A DNA stretch of 64,000 nucleotides from an uncultured Sulfitobacter sp. (GTDB lineage Bacteria > Pseudomonadota > Alphaproteobacteria > Rhodobacterales > Rhodobacteraceae), in assembly GCA_937138475.1 (NCBI GenBank), contig CAKZPD010000034.1, positions 156,087 to 220,086 of the forward strand. The letters are read 5' to 3'. How positions within the stretch are numbered: position 1 is the stretch's first letter; each line of letters begins with the position of its first letter. The notes beneath the pieces are model-generated. The model was not told the origin of the DNA. It saw only the letters and a list, made by a program, of their open reading frames with translations, and did no database searches. Shown here piece by piece: positions 35,523 through 43,486 of the stretch. Made by a program: the position numbers and the translations under genes.

Positions 35523-36833
35523 ATGACTGAACTTTATGCCATCGCGCTGTTTCTTTTTGTGCTGTTTTTCCTTCTGGGCACCGGGGTCTGGGTTGGGCTG
35601 GCGCTGATGGGTGTTGCCTGGGTCGGCATGGAGCTGTTTACGACGCGCCCGGTCGGCGATGCCATGGTGACAACCATTTGGGCGTCGTCCTCAAGCTGGA
35701 CGTTGACGGCGCTGCCGCTGTTTATCTGGATGGGGGAAATCCTATACCGCACCCGCCTGTCCGAAGACATGTTCAAGGGTCTGTCGCCCTGGTTGGCCCG
35801 GTTGCCCGGCGGCCTGGTTCATACCAATATCGTCGCCTGCACTGTTTTTGCGGCTGTGTCCGGGTCATCCGCCGCGACCCTGACCACAGTTGGCAAAATG
35901 TCGATCCCCGAGCTGCGCGCCAGAAAATATCCCGAACAGATGATTATCGGCACACTGGCCGGGGCTGCAACGCTGGGGCTGATGATCCCGCCATCGCTGG
36001 CGCTGATCGTATATGGCGTGACAGTCAATGAAAGCATCACCAAGCTGTTTTTTGCCGGGGTCTTTCCGGGATTGGTTCTGGCGGCGATGTTCATGGGCTA
36101 TGTCGCGGTGGTGGCGCTGACATCCAAAAGCTGGGCGCCAATGGTGGAACAAGGGCTTAGCTTTGCGCAAAAGCTGCGGAATTCGCGTTTCCTCTTGCCG
36201 GTCTTTGCGCTGATCACAGTGGTCATTGGCTCTATGTATCTGGGGTTTGCCACCGCCACCGAAGCGGCGGCCATCGGCGTCATTGGCGCGCTGCTGCTGG
36301 CGCTTTTCCAAGGGTCGCTGACCATCGTATCGTTTCGCGAAAGCCTGATGGGGGCGATGCGCACCAGCGCGATGATTGCCCTGATCCTGGCCGGCGCCGC
36401 CTTCCTGAAGCTGTCGATGGGGTTCACCGGGCTGCCGCGCGCCTTGGCCGACGGCATCGCCCAGATGGAGTTGTCGCGCTTTGAGCTGCTCATGGCGTTG
36501 CTGGTGTTTTATATCGTTCTCGGCATGTTCCTTGATGGCATTTCATCGGTCGTGCTGACCATGGCAGTGGTCGAACCCATGGTCCGGCAAGCGGGCATTG
36601 ACCTGATTTGGTTTGGTATTTTCGTGGTCGTCGTGGTCGAGATGGCCCAGATCACCCCGCCCATCGGTTTCAATCTTTTTGTGCTGCAGGGCATGACCGA
36701 ACACGAAATGGGCTATATCACCAAGGCGGCGTTGCCGATGTTCCTGATCATGGTGCTGATGGTTTTCGTGTTGATCGCCTTTCCCGAAATCGCAACATGG
36801 TTGCCCGATAACCTAAGACAGACGCCGGGCTGA
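35523..36833 (+). CDS. dctM: TRAP transporter large permease (DctM)
   Basis: This 436-aa permease has about 12 helices. Family segments include SGSSAATLTTVGKMSIPELR, AGAATLGLMIPPSLALIVYG, FLDGISSVVLTMAVVEPMV and QITPPIGFNLFVLQGMTEHE. It is the ion-coupled transport subunit of the DctPQM system. The ATG at 35523 follows dctQ directly; the next gene starts inside its stop codon (TGATG). Confidence 0.93.
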   Translation: MTELYAIALFLFVLFFLLGTGVWVGLALMGVAWVGMELFTTRPVGDAMVTTIWASSSSWTLTALPLFIWMGEILYRTRLSEDMFKGLSPWLARLPGGLVHTNIVACTVFAAVSGSSAATLTTVGKMSIPELRARKYPEQMIIGTLAGAATLGLMIPPSLALIVYGVTVNESITKLFFAGVFPGLVLAAMFMGYVAVVALTSKSWAPMVEQGLSFAQKLRNSRFLLPVFALITVVIGSMYLGFATATEAAAIGVIGALLLALFQGSLTIVSFRESLMGAMRTSAMIALILAGAAFLKLSMGFTGLPRALADGIAQMELSRFELLMALLVFYIVLGMFLDGISSVVLTMAVVEPMVRQAGIDLIWFGIFVVVVVEMAQITPPIGFNLFVLQGMTEHEMGYITKAALPMFLIMVLMVFVLIAFPEIATWLPDNLRQTPG

Positions 36834-37768
36834 TGATCATCGCGGCCTTGCAAATGGCTTCGGTGCGGGCGCGCCATTGCCTTGTCTTGGGGTTGCTGGC
36901 GGGCCTGTTCTTGCCGCAGGTGGCGGCGGCAATGGCGCCTTGGCTGCCGCAGATGGTTGCTGCGTTGCTTGTCGTAACCGCGCTGCGCATCGGGCATCGC
37001 GCCGCGTTGGGGGCGCTAGGCGATCTGGGCCGCACGGTGCTTTGGGTGCTGGGGCTGCAACTTGCCCTGCCGCTGGTGCTGTTTGGTGTGCTTGCGGCCT
37101 GCGGGCTGGGGGGCAGCACGGCGGCATTGGTCATCGTGTTGGTGACAGCCGCGCCCGCGCTGAGCGGGTCGCCCAATTTGGCGCTGATGCTGGGGCTGGA
37201 TGGCGGCAAAATGATGCAAATCCTGATCCTTGGCACAGCGGCCTTCCCGGTGACCGTCTTGCCCGTCCTTTTGCTGATGCCACAACTGGGGACTGCGGCG
37301 GCGGTCTTGGCGGCGGCAGGTCAGCTGTTGGCGGTGATTGCCGTCTCGGCCGGGGTGGGTTTTGCCCTCCGCGCGCGGTTTTTCCCGGCCCCGACAGCCG
37401 GTCAACTGCAATGGCTGGACGGTTTGTCGGTTCTGGCATTTTCCGGCATTGTCGTTGGGTTGATGGCCGCGCTTGCGCCGGCACTGGCCCAAAACCCCGC
37501 CGCCGTCGCCGGATGGATGGCGCTGGCCTTTGGGCTTTGTTATGGGTTGCAATTTGCCGTTCAATTCGCCCTGCGCCCCGGCCCGATGGCCCATATGTCC
37601 GGCCCCATCGCATTGGCCGCCGGCAATCGCAATATCGCGTTATTCCTTGTGGCGCTGCCCCCCGAGGCCCTGACGCCGATCATGGTCTTTGTTGCCTGCT
37701 GGCAGGTTCCAATGTATCTGACCCCTTTGATCCTGAAACCGCTTTACCACCCAAAGAGCCCGGCATGA
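36833..37768 (+). CDS. BASS-like membrane protein, function unknown
   Basis: This 311-aa protein is almost wholly hydrophobic, with about nine to ten helices. ALSGSPNLALMLGLDGGKMM and GPIALAAGNRNIALFLVALP resemble the two discontinuous-helix motifs of bile-acid:sodium symporter-like (BASS/ACR3) transporters, but the match is weak and only by eye. It is embedded in the operon, overlapping dctM (TGATG) and pxpB (ATGA), so it very likely handles a related substrate or product, perhaps export or a second uptake route. I do not recognise an established family name. Confidence 0.7.
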   Translation: MIIAALQMASVRARHCLVLGLLAGLFLPQVAAAMAPWLPQMVAALLVVTALRIGHRAALGALGDLGRTVLWVLGLQLALPLVLFGVLAACGLGGSTAALVIVLVTAAPALSGSPNLALMLGLDGGKMMQILILGTAAFPVTVLPVLLLMPQLGTAAAVLAAAGQLLAVIAVSAGVGFALRARFFPAPTAGQLQWLDGLSVLAFSGIVVGLMAALAPALAQNPAAVAGWMALAFGLCYGLQFAVQFALRPGPMAHMSGPIALAAGNRNIALFLVALPPEALTPIMVFVACWQVPMYLTPLILKPLYHPKSPA

Positions 37769-38502
37769 CGTTCAGCCCGAAAATCGCGACCGTCGGCATG
37801 GCCGGCTTGCTTGTCACCTTTGGCGATAAGCTGTCTGAGCCGGCCAATCGCGCAGCGCTGGCGTTTCGGGCGGCGGTCAACGCGCAAGGCTGGAAGGAGG
37901 TCTCGGAAACCACCACATCGTTGGTGTCCGCATTTGTTCTGTGTGATCTGGCCGCTGTCGACATTGACGTAATGCAGGGCCGTTTGGCCGATCTTCTGGC
38001 CAGCCGCGACTGGTATGCCGCGCCTTTGCCCGCCGGGCGCAGCCTGTGGCATGTGCCCACCGTTTACGGCACCGATCTGGCGCCGCAACTGGAAGAGGCC
38101 GCCGCCTTGGCTGGGCTGGATCCTGATGCGGCAATCGCCCAGCTGTCATCCGCGCGGGTGCGGGTGCTGACCATCGGGTTTGCCCCCGGCCAACCCTATA
38201 TGGGAGAGCTGCCGGCCAATTGGGATTTGCCCCGCCAAGAGGGGCTGACCCGGTCGGTTCCCGGCGGCGCGTTGATCACCGCCATCCGGCAGCTTATCAT
38301 TTTCACCGCTGCCTCGCCCACCGGATGGCGGCATATCGGTCAAACCGCCTTTAGAACCTTTCGCCCCGACGCCAGCGCGCCCTTTGCCTTGGCGCCGGGC
38401 GACGAGCTGATCTTCCCCTCTGTCCCCCGTGCCGAAGTGTTGCGCCTGCGCGCGTCAGATCAAACCGGCGATGGCGGGGCCGACCGCGAGGCGCTGCCAT
38501 GA
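37765..38502 (+). CDS. pxpB: 5-oxoprolinase subunit PxpB (KipI family)
   Basis: This 245-aa protein belongs to the KipI/PxpB family. The characteristic segment is VLTIGFAPGQPYMGELPAN (about residues 130-150), followed by TRSVPGGALITAIRQLIIFT and SPTGWRHIGQTAF. With PxpC and PxpA it forms the ATP-dependent prokaryotic 5-oxoprolinase that opens 5-oxo-L-proline to L-glutamate. The ATG at 37765 overlaps the previous stop; the next gene overlaps by 4 bp. Confidence 0.9.
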   Translation: MTFSPKIATVGMAGLLVTFGDKLSEPANRAALAFRAAVNAQGWKEVSETTTSLVSAFVLCDLAAVDIDVMQGRLADLLASRDWYAAPLPAGRSLWHVPTVYGTDLAPQLEEAAALAGLDPDAAIAQLSSARVRVLTIGFAPGQPYMGELPANWDLPRQEGLTRSVPGGALITAIRQLIIFTAASPTGWRHIGQTAFRTFRPDASAPFALAPGDELIFPSVPRAEVLRLRASDQTGDGGADREALP

Positions 38503-39533
38503 CCGCTGAGCTGATCCTTCACAGTGCCGGCCCCGCGCTGAGCATCCAAGATCAAGGCCGGCCCGGACATCTGGCCAGCGGCCTGACCCGTGGCGGCGCG
38601 GCGGATTGTCTGGCCCTGGCCGAGGGCGCGGCATTGTTGGGCCAAGACCCGTCCCTTGCCGCCATAGAGATGATGGGAATGGGCGGCAGCTTTGAAAGCA
38701 CCCAAGACACGGTTATTGCCCTGACAGGCGCAACCATGTCGGCACAGCTGGATGGCGCCGCCCTGCGATGGAACGCCAGCCACCTGTTGCCGGCCGGGGC
38801 GCGGTTGACCATTGGCGGCGCCGTCACCGGCACCTATGGTTATCTGCATATTGCCGGCGGTATCGACACCCCGTTGCAAATGGGCGCGCGGGCCGGGCAT
38901 GGATCGGCGGGCATCGGCACGCCGCTTGTCGCGGGGACGCGCCTGCCGATCGGCGCCGGCCCAACGCCCGCGGCCGGATATTTCCTGACGCCCGATGATC
39001 GTATGTCAGGGGGGGAATTGCGGGTTGTGCGATCGGCGCAGACGGCGCAGTTTGACGCGCAAACGCAAGGCAGGTTTGAACGCACCGCCTTTCACAAGGA
39101 CATGCGCGCCAATCGCATGGCGGTGCGCATGGATCATGGCGCCGCACCGTTCCAGGCGCAAAATGGTCTGGGCATCGTGTCCGAGGTGATCGTGACCGGC
39201 GACATACAAATCGCCGGCGATGGCGCGCCCTTTATCTTGATGGCGGAATGCCAGACCACCGGCGGATACCCGCGGATCGGCACCGTTCTGCCCAGTGACC
39301 TGCCGCGTGTGGCCCAGGCCCAGGCCGGCACACAGTTCACCTTTCGTTTTGTCAGCTTGCAGGACGCCAAAGATATCGAACTTTGCGCGCGCGCCAAGAC
39401 CCGCGCCTTGGGCGGTGCCATCCGGCCATTGGTGCGTAATCCCGGTGACATCGCCGACCTTTTGTCCTACCAATTGATCAGCGGGGCGGTCGATGCCCGC
39501 GCCGATCCGTTCACCCAAAAGGGAGACCCGTAA
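38499..39533 (+). CDS. pxpC: 5-oxoprolinase subunit PxpC (biotin-dependent carboxyltransferase family)
   Basis: This 344-aa protein is the KipA/AHS2-family partner of PxpB. Shared features are LSIQDQGRPGHLASGLTRGG near the N-terminus, GYLHIAGGIDTPLQMGARA (about residues 111-129) and the closing FILMAECQTTGGYPRIGTVL. PxpB and PxpC together drive the ATP-dependent step. It overlaps pxpB by 4 bp and is followed immediately by pxpA. Confidence 0.92.
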   Translation: MTAELILHSAGPALSIQDQGRPGHLASGLTRGGAADCLALAEGAALLGQDPSLAAIEMMGMGGSFESTQDTVIALTGATMSAQLDGAALRWNASHLLPAGARLTIGGAVTGTYGYLHIAGGIDTPLQMGARAGHGSAGIGTPLVAGTRLPIGAGPTPAAGYFLTPDDRMSGGELRVVRSAQTAQFDAQTQGRFERTAFHKDMRANRMAVRMDHGAAPFQAQNGLGIVSEVIVTGDIQIAGDGAPFILMAECQTTGGYPRIGTVLPSDLPRVAQAQAGTQFTFRFVSLQDAKDIELCARAKTRALGGAIRPLVRNPGDIADLLSYQLISGAVDARADPFTQKGDP

Positions 39534-40304
39534 ATGAACCGTGTGGATCTGAATGCCGATATGGGCGAAAGCTTTGGCGCCTGGAAAATGGGTGACGATG
39601 CCGCGCTTCTTCAGGTTGTGACCTCGGCCAATATCGCCTGCGGCGGTCATGCGGGCGACCCGGATGTCATGGCCGCAACCCTGCGCATGGCGGCCCAGAA
39701 CGGCGTAGGGATTGGCGCCCACCCCGGATTTCCCGATATCGCAGGCTTTGGTCGCCAGCGGATGCAGATCCCGCGTGCCAGTTTGCAAAACATCATTCGG
39801 TATCAAGTGGCGGCCTCGGTCGGGATGGCGCGGGCGGTGGGGGCGCAGGTGCGCCACCTCAAGCTGCACGGGGCGCTGTCCAACATGGCCTCAGAGGATG
39901 AAACCCTGGCCCGCGATTGTTACGAGGCCGCATTGTCGGTGGCGCCCGATCTGATCGTCATGATCCTTGCCGCCACGGCGCAGGAACGTGCGGTCAAGGC
40001 GCTGGGCTGTCCCTATGCAAGCGAAATTTTCGCTGACCGCGCCTATAATGACGACGCGACCTTGGTGGATCGCAGCCAACCCGGCGCTGTGATCCACGAC
40101 CCGGTTCTGGCCGGTCAGCGCATGGTGCAAATGGTGCAAGAAGGGGCAATCATCACCCAATCGGGCAAGCGGATCGAAACGTCGATCGATACCATCTGCC
40201 TGCATGGCGACACCCCAACGGCCGTTGATATCGCCAAGTCGGTGCGCGGTGCGCTTGAGGGGGCGAATATCGCCGTCACCCAATTCGATGGGCGCCGGAT
40301 CTAA
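39534..40304 (+). CDS. pxpA: 5-oxoprolinase subunit PxpA (LamB/YcsF family)
   Basis: This 256-aa protein has the LamB/YcsF signatures VDLNADMGESFGAWKMGDDA, SANIACGGHAGDPDVMAATL and HPGFPDIAGFGRQRM, and SEIFADRAYNDDATLVDRSQ. PxpA binds 5-oxoproline in the 5-oxoprolinase complex. It starts on the base after the pxpC stop codon with GGGAG upstream. Last gene of the operon; the convergent response-regulator gene follows after 18 bp. Confidence 0.94.
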   Translation: MNRVDLNADMGESFGAWKMGDDAALLQVVTSANIACGGHAGDPDVMAATLRMAAQNGVGIGAHPGFPDIAGFGRQRMQIPRASLQNIIRYQVAASVGMARAVGAQVRHLKLHGALSNMASEDETLARDCYEAALSVAPDLIVMILAATAQERAVKALGCPYASEIFADRAYNDDATLVDRSQPGAVIHDPVLAGQRMVQMVQEGAIITQSGKRIETSIDTICLHGDTPTAVDIAKSVRGALEGANIAVTQFDGRRI

Positions 40305-40322
40305 CCGATCAAAGCCAAGGAA

Positions 40323-40949
40323 TCAAAGCCCGGCATCTTGGCGCAACAGCAACGCCGCCTGTGTCCGGTTCTTGACGCCCAATTTGGCATAAGCTGACCG
40401 CATGTGCATTTTAACCGTGACTTCGCTCAGGTTTAGGTCGGCGGCGATTTCCCGGTTGGTTTGTCCATTCGACAGGCGGCGCACGGCCTCGGCCTCGCGC
40501 TTGGTCAGGCAATCCAGAACCGACGGTTTGCGGGAAATGCGTTCGTCATGGAAGGTGGCGGGCAGAAACACCTCGCCATCCAGAATAAACTTTATTGCAC
40601 TTAACAGTGATTTCGGGGTCATGGATTTGGGCAAATAGCCTTTTACGCCCAGCGCGATGGTTTCATGCACCACCTCTTTGGGCGAGGTTCCCGACAACAG
40701 CGCCACCATTTTAGCGCTTGGGTGTTCGACAATTTTGCTGACGCTGGCAAGGCCAAGCGAATCTGGCATGTTATAATCCAACAGCACCAAATCGAAAATC
40801 TGCGCCTCAAGGCAGGTGATTGCCGAGCCATAGCTGTCGGCCTCGACCACGTTCGCCTGCATTTTAGCGTCCAGAAGGTTGCGCAGCAGTTCCCGCATCA
40901 GGGCGTGATCGTCAGCGATCAAAATGCTTTTTTCTTTGGCCTTCGCCAC
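40323..40949 (-). CDS. LuxR/NarL-type response regulator
   Basis: This 208-aa regulator has a receiver (acidic pocket LIADDHALMRE, phosphoacceptor Asp58 in LLDYNMPDS, Lys in GYLPKSMTP) and a C-terminal LuxR helix-turn-helix (LTKREAEAVRRLSNGQTNRE and VTVKMHMRSAYAKLGV). No kinase is adjacent, so the signal is unknown. It is followed upstream by a 490-bp AT-rich gap with palindromes that may include its own promoter. The gene end is convergent with pxpA. Confidence 0.9.
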   Translation of the reverse strand: MAKAKEKSILIADDHALMRELLRNLLDAKMQANVVEADSYGSAITCLEAQIFDLVLLDYNMPDSLGLASVSKIVEHPSAKMVALLSGTSPKEVVHETIALGVKGYLPKSMTPKSLLSAIKFILDGEVFLPATFHDERISRKPSVLDCLTKREAEAVRRLSNGQTNREIAADLNLSEVTVKMHMRSAYAKLGVKNRTQAALLLRQDAGL

Positions 40950-41089
40950 GGTGATGTCATCTTTCTGCCGAGCCGGCCAAAGCAGTCACTTCCCGCTATG
41001 GTATAGTCTCAATATGGCCGAATTGTTTTAACTAAAATACTAAGTAAAACGTAAATAATTCAACTCTACTTATGCAGGTATACCCTTCG

Positions 41090-41109
41090 ATATAGACCTA
41101 GGTATATAT
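41090..41109. promoter_or_regulatory. AT-rich imperfect palindrome
   Basis: ATATAGACCTAGGTATATAT is palindromic at 18 of 20 positions around CCTAGG. It lies 141 bp upstream of the response-regulator start and 13 bp upstream is the perfect 8-mer GGTATACC (41077-41084). Confidence 0.45.
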
Positions 41110-41261
41110 GGCCTTAAAACATTGGTCATCTGACATACCAAAGATTGAATATCAAAATTGCTACCTGCGCACAACACACGCAAAAAGGGGGGTGCCCGAA
41201 AGCATCCCATGGGTCAAGCAAATTTGACTACAAAGTCAGAAATCGCGCGATGCGTGTTCTG

Positions 41262-41286
41262 AAACGACCCTGACTTGGTCGTTTTT
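41262..41286 (+). terminator. orphan rho-independent terminator
   Basis: Perfect 8-bp stem AAACGACC/GGTCGTTT around a 7-nt loop and a TTTTT end on the plus strand, with no plus-strand gene for 950 bp upstream. Confidence 0.65.
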
Positions 41287-41439
41287 ACCCTACGGAAACC
41301 CCATGACCCAATCAGATTAACACCCCCGGTCGAGCATTTGTTACAGGCAAAAACCCGCCTTTTTCTAAAATAATCTTGTCTGGGATTGTAAAATAAAATA
41401 CCAAAGAAGGGTAGAAGCACTAAAGTATGGGTTATTGAA

Positions 41440-41751
41440 ATGGTATTCGATGTAAGCGGTCACACCCTGACTGAGCTAAAACAGATTCGGCGCACGGTGG
41501 ATGCGGCGATCTCCAATTACGAAGAACGCAAGCTGGCCGAATTACGGTCAGAGCTTGAAAACGCGGCGCGCGCCAAGGGGTTTTCCCTGAATGACGTGAT
41601 TGGCGGCAAGAAAACCCGCGCCAAAGCGACGCCCAAGTTCCGCAATCCGCGCGACCCCGGTCAAACCTGGAGCGGACGCGGGCGCACACCTTTATGGGTG
41701 CAAGAGGCCCTGGATGGCGGGATGACCATGGACGATCTGTCCATCAAGTAA
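41440..41751 (+). CDS. H-NS-like nucleoid protein (HvrA/Spb type)
   Basis: This 103-aa protein has an N-terminal oligomerisation coiled coil (about residues 8-50, LTELKQIRRTVDAAISNYEE) and a C-terminal DNA-binding core with TWSGRGRTPLWVQEALDGGM, the H-NS-family signature. In Rhodobacter the homologues HvrA and Spb affect light- and oxygen-controlled genes and recognise AT-rich DNA. The start has a weak ribosome site. It lies beside the AT-rich gap, which could be a self-target. It precedes the sox operon by 180 bp. Confidence 0.88.
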   Translation: MVFDVSGHTLTELKQIRRTVDAAISNYEERKLAELRSELENAARAKGFSLNDVIGGKKTRAKATPKFRNPRDPGQTWSGRGRTPLWVQEALDGGMTMDDLSIK

Positions 41752-41932
41752 CGCCGCGCGGCCCGCCCAAACCCAAAGACGAAAGCAAAGGCCGGGCGCT
41801 TTGGCCCCGCCTGTTTTGGGCCACGCCTTCCCCTTTGCACTGCAGGTCGTGTTTGGCGATTTCCATGTCCGGAATCGCAATGTTTTCTTTTGGCCGTCCA
41901 AATATAGGGTGGGCGCGAAGAGGATCACGAAC

Positions 41933-43183
41933 ATGCGCTATTCCGGTTTCCGCGTTATCAAAGAGGCTTTGACAGGGCACAAGGGCTGGACCCCTGCCTG
42001 GCGCGAGCCAGAACCAAAACCAGCTTATGATGTCATCATTATCGGCGGCGGCGGCCATGGGCTTGCCACGGCCTATTACCTGGCCAAGGAATTTGGCCAA
42101 AAGAACATCGCGGTGATTGAAAAGGGCTGGATCGGCGGCGGCAACGTCGGGCGCAACACCACGATTATCCGTTCAAATTACCTGCTGGATGGCAATGAGC
42201 CATTCTATGAGTTTTCGCTCAAGCTCTGGGAAGGTCTGGAACAGGATTTCAACTATAACGCCATGGTCAGCCAGCGCGGCATCTTGAACCTGTTTCACAG
42301 CGATGCCCAGCGCGACGCCTTTATCCGGCGCGGCAATGCGATGATCCTGAACGGCGCCGATGCCGATTTGCTGAGCACCGAACAGATCAAGGCGCGCTAT
42401 CCGTTTTTGAACACCGACGACGCGCGGTTCCCGATCAAGGGCGGGCTGGCCCAGCATCGCGGCGGCACGGTGCGCCATGATGCGGTGGCCTGGGGCTATG
42501 CCCGCGGCGCCGACCAGCACGGCGTTGACATTATTCAAAATTGCGAAGTCACCGGGTTCAAAATCGAAAACGGCAAATGTCTGGGGGTCGAAACGACCAA
42601 GGGCTTTATTGGCGCCGGCAAGGTGGCCTGTGCGGTGGCGGGATCGTCCTCGCGGCTCATGTCCCATGCCGGAATGCGCCTGCCGATGGAAAGCCATGTC
42701 TTGCAGGCCTTTGTGTCCGAGGGGCTAAAGCCTGTATTGCCAGGGGTTATCACCTTTGGCGCCGGGCATTTCTATGTCAGCCAGTCAGACAAGGGCGGGT
42801 TGGTGTTTGGCGGCGATATCGACGGCTATAATTCCTATGCCCAGCGCGGCAATCTGCCCGTGGTCGAGGACGTCTGCGAAGGCGGCATGGCGATCTTTCC
42901 GGCCTTTGGCCGGGCGCGGTTGCTGCGTATGTGGGGCGGCATCATGGATATGTCGATGGATGGGTCTCCGATTATTGACAAGACGCATATTGACGGGCTG
43001 CTGTTCAATGGCGGCTGGTGTTACGGCGGTTTCAAGGCCACCCCGGCCAGCGGCTTTTGCTATGCCCATCTGATTGCCCGCGACGCCCCGCACCCCCATG
43101 CCAGCGCCTATCGGTTCGATCGCTTCGAAAAGGGGCTGATGATTGACGAAAAAGGCATGGGCAACCAGCCCAATCTGCACTGA
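41933..43183 (+). CDS. soxB: sarcosine oxidase beta-type subunit
   Basis: This 416-aa flavoprotein matches the beta subunit of heterotetrameric sarcosine oxidase: N-terminal SGFRVIKEALTGHKGWTPAW, FAD site YDVIIIGGGGHGLATAYYLA, GGGNVGRNTTIIRSNYLLDG, and the RHDAVAWGYARGAD segment that contains the His binding FMN covalently in the characterised enzyme. The C-terminal half (MWGGIMDMSMDGSPIIDKT) is of the divergent paralogue type. The ATG at 41933 follows AGAGGA. First gene of soxBDAG. True substrate uncertain. Confidence 0.88.
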   Translation: MRYSGFRVIKEALTGHKGWTPAWREPEPKPAYDVIIIGGGGHGLATAYYLAKEFGQKNIAVIEKGWIGGGNVGRNTTIIRSNYLLDGNEPFYEFSLKLWEGLEQDFNYNAMVSQRGILNLFHSDAQRDAFIRRGNAMILNGADADLLSTEQIKARYPFLNTDDARFPIKGGLAQHRGGTVRHDAVAWGYARGADQHGVDIIQNCEVTGFKIENGKCLGVETTKGFIGAGKVACAVAGSSSRLMSHAGMRLPMESHVLQAFVSEGLKPVLPGVITFGAGHFYVSQSDKGGLVFGGDIDGYNSYAQRGNLPVVEDVCEGGMAIFPAFGRARLLRMWGGIMDMSMDGSPIIDKTHIDGLLFNGGWCYGGFKATPASGFCYAHLIARDAPHPHASAYRFDRFEKGLMIDEKGMGNQPNLH

Positions 43184-43198
43184 GAAAGGCTCCATACG

Positions 43199-43486
43199 AT
43201 GTTGATAAACCATCCGCTTTTGGGGCCACGCGATGCGGCCGAATTCACCTATCTGGGCGACGCAAGCCTGATTGACCGCCCGGACTGGCAGGCCCCGGAT
43301 GCTGCGCAGGCCTTTGTCGAATATGGCTATATGCGCGACAACCCCGCCGGCTGGCACCGGGAACTGTGGTTCCACGAAGCCGGCGACCGGTCCTGGCTGG
43401 TGGTCACGCGCAACACGCTGACCCATGAGATATCGAATGTGGAACTGGCCCGTGATGTGGCCCGCGCACGGGGGCGCTCCAAATGA
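43199..43486 (+). CDS. soxD: sarcosine oxidase delta-type subunit lacking zinc cysteines
   Basis: This 95-aa protein aligns with sarcosine oxidase delta: MLINHPLLGPRDAAEFTYLG and FVEYGYMRDNPAGWHRELWF, then TRNTLTHEIS. In characterised delta subunits the corresponding N-terminal region has a CPxCG zinc pair and a later Cys; here the positions read HPLLG and AGDRSW, and the whole protein has no cysteine. Thus the zinc site seems lost while the fold and operon position are kept. It is between soxB and soxA and overlaps soxA by 4 bp. Confidence 0.83.
   Translation: MLINHPLLGPRDAAEFTYLGDASLIDRPDWQAPDAAQAFVEYGYMRDNPAGWHRELWFHEAGDRSWLVVTRNTLTHEISNVELARDVARARGRSK

Larger units (their letters stand above)
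40950..41439. other. AT-rich intergenic region, response regulator to H-NS gene
   Basis: This is the longest non-coding stretch of the window outside the IS region, and it is clearly AT-richer than its surroundings. It holds two palindromes (41077-41084 and 41090-41109) and an orphan plus-strand terminator (41262-41286). The short minus-strand frame at 41214-41420 looks random. A small RNA or a regulatory hub is possible; nothing is confirmed. Confidence 0.5.

Noticed and set aside
36877..37764. N-terminal extension that would fuse about 300 residues to PxpB
   Set aside because: The upstream part overlaps the membrane protein gene in another frame, is Arg/Gly/Ala-rich, and PxpB has a proper ATG at 37765.
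41214..41420. 68-codon minus-strand frame in the AT-rich gap
   Set aside because: No ribosome site or family match; the region shows better evidence for regulatory or RNA signals.
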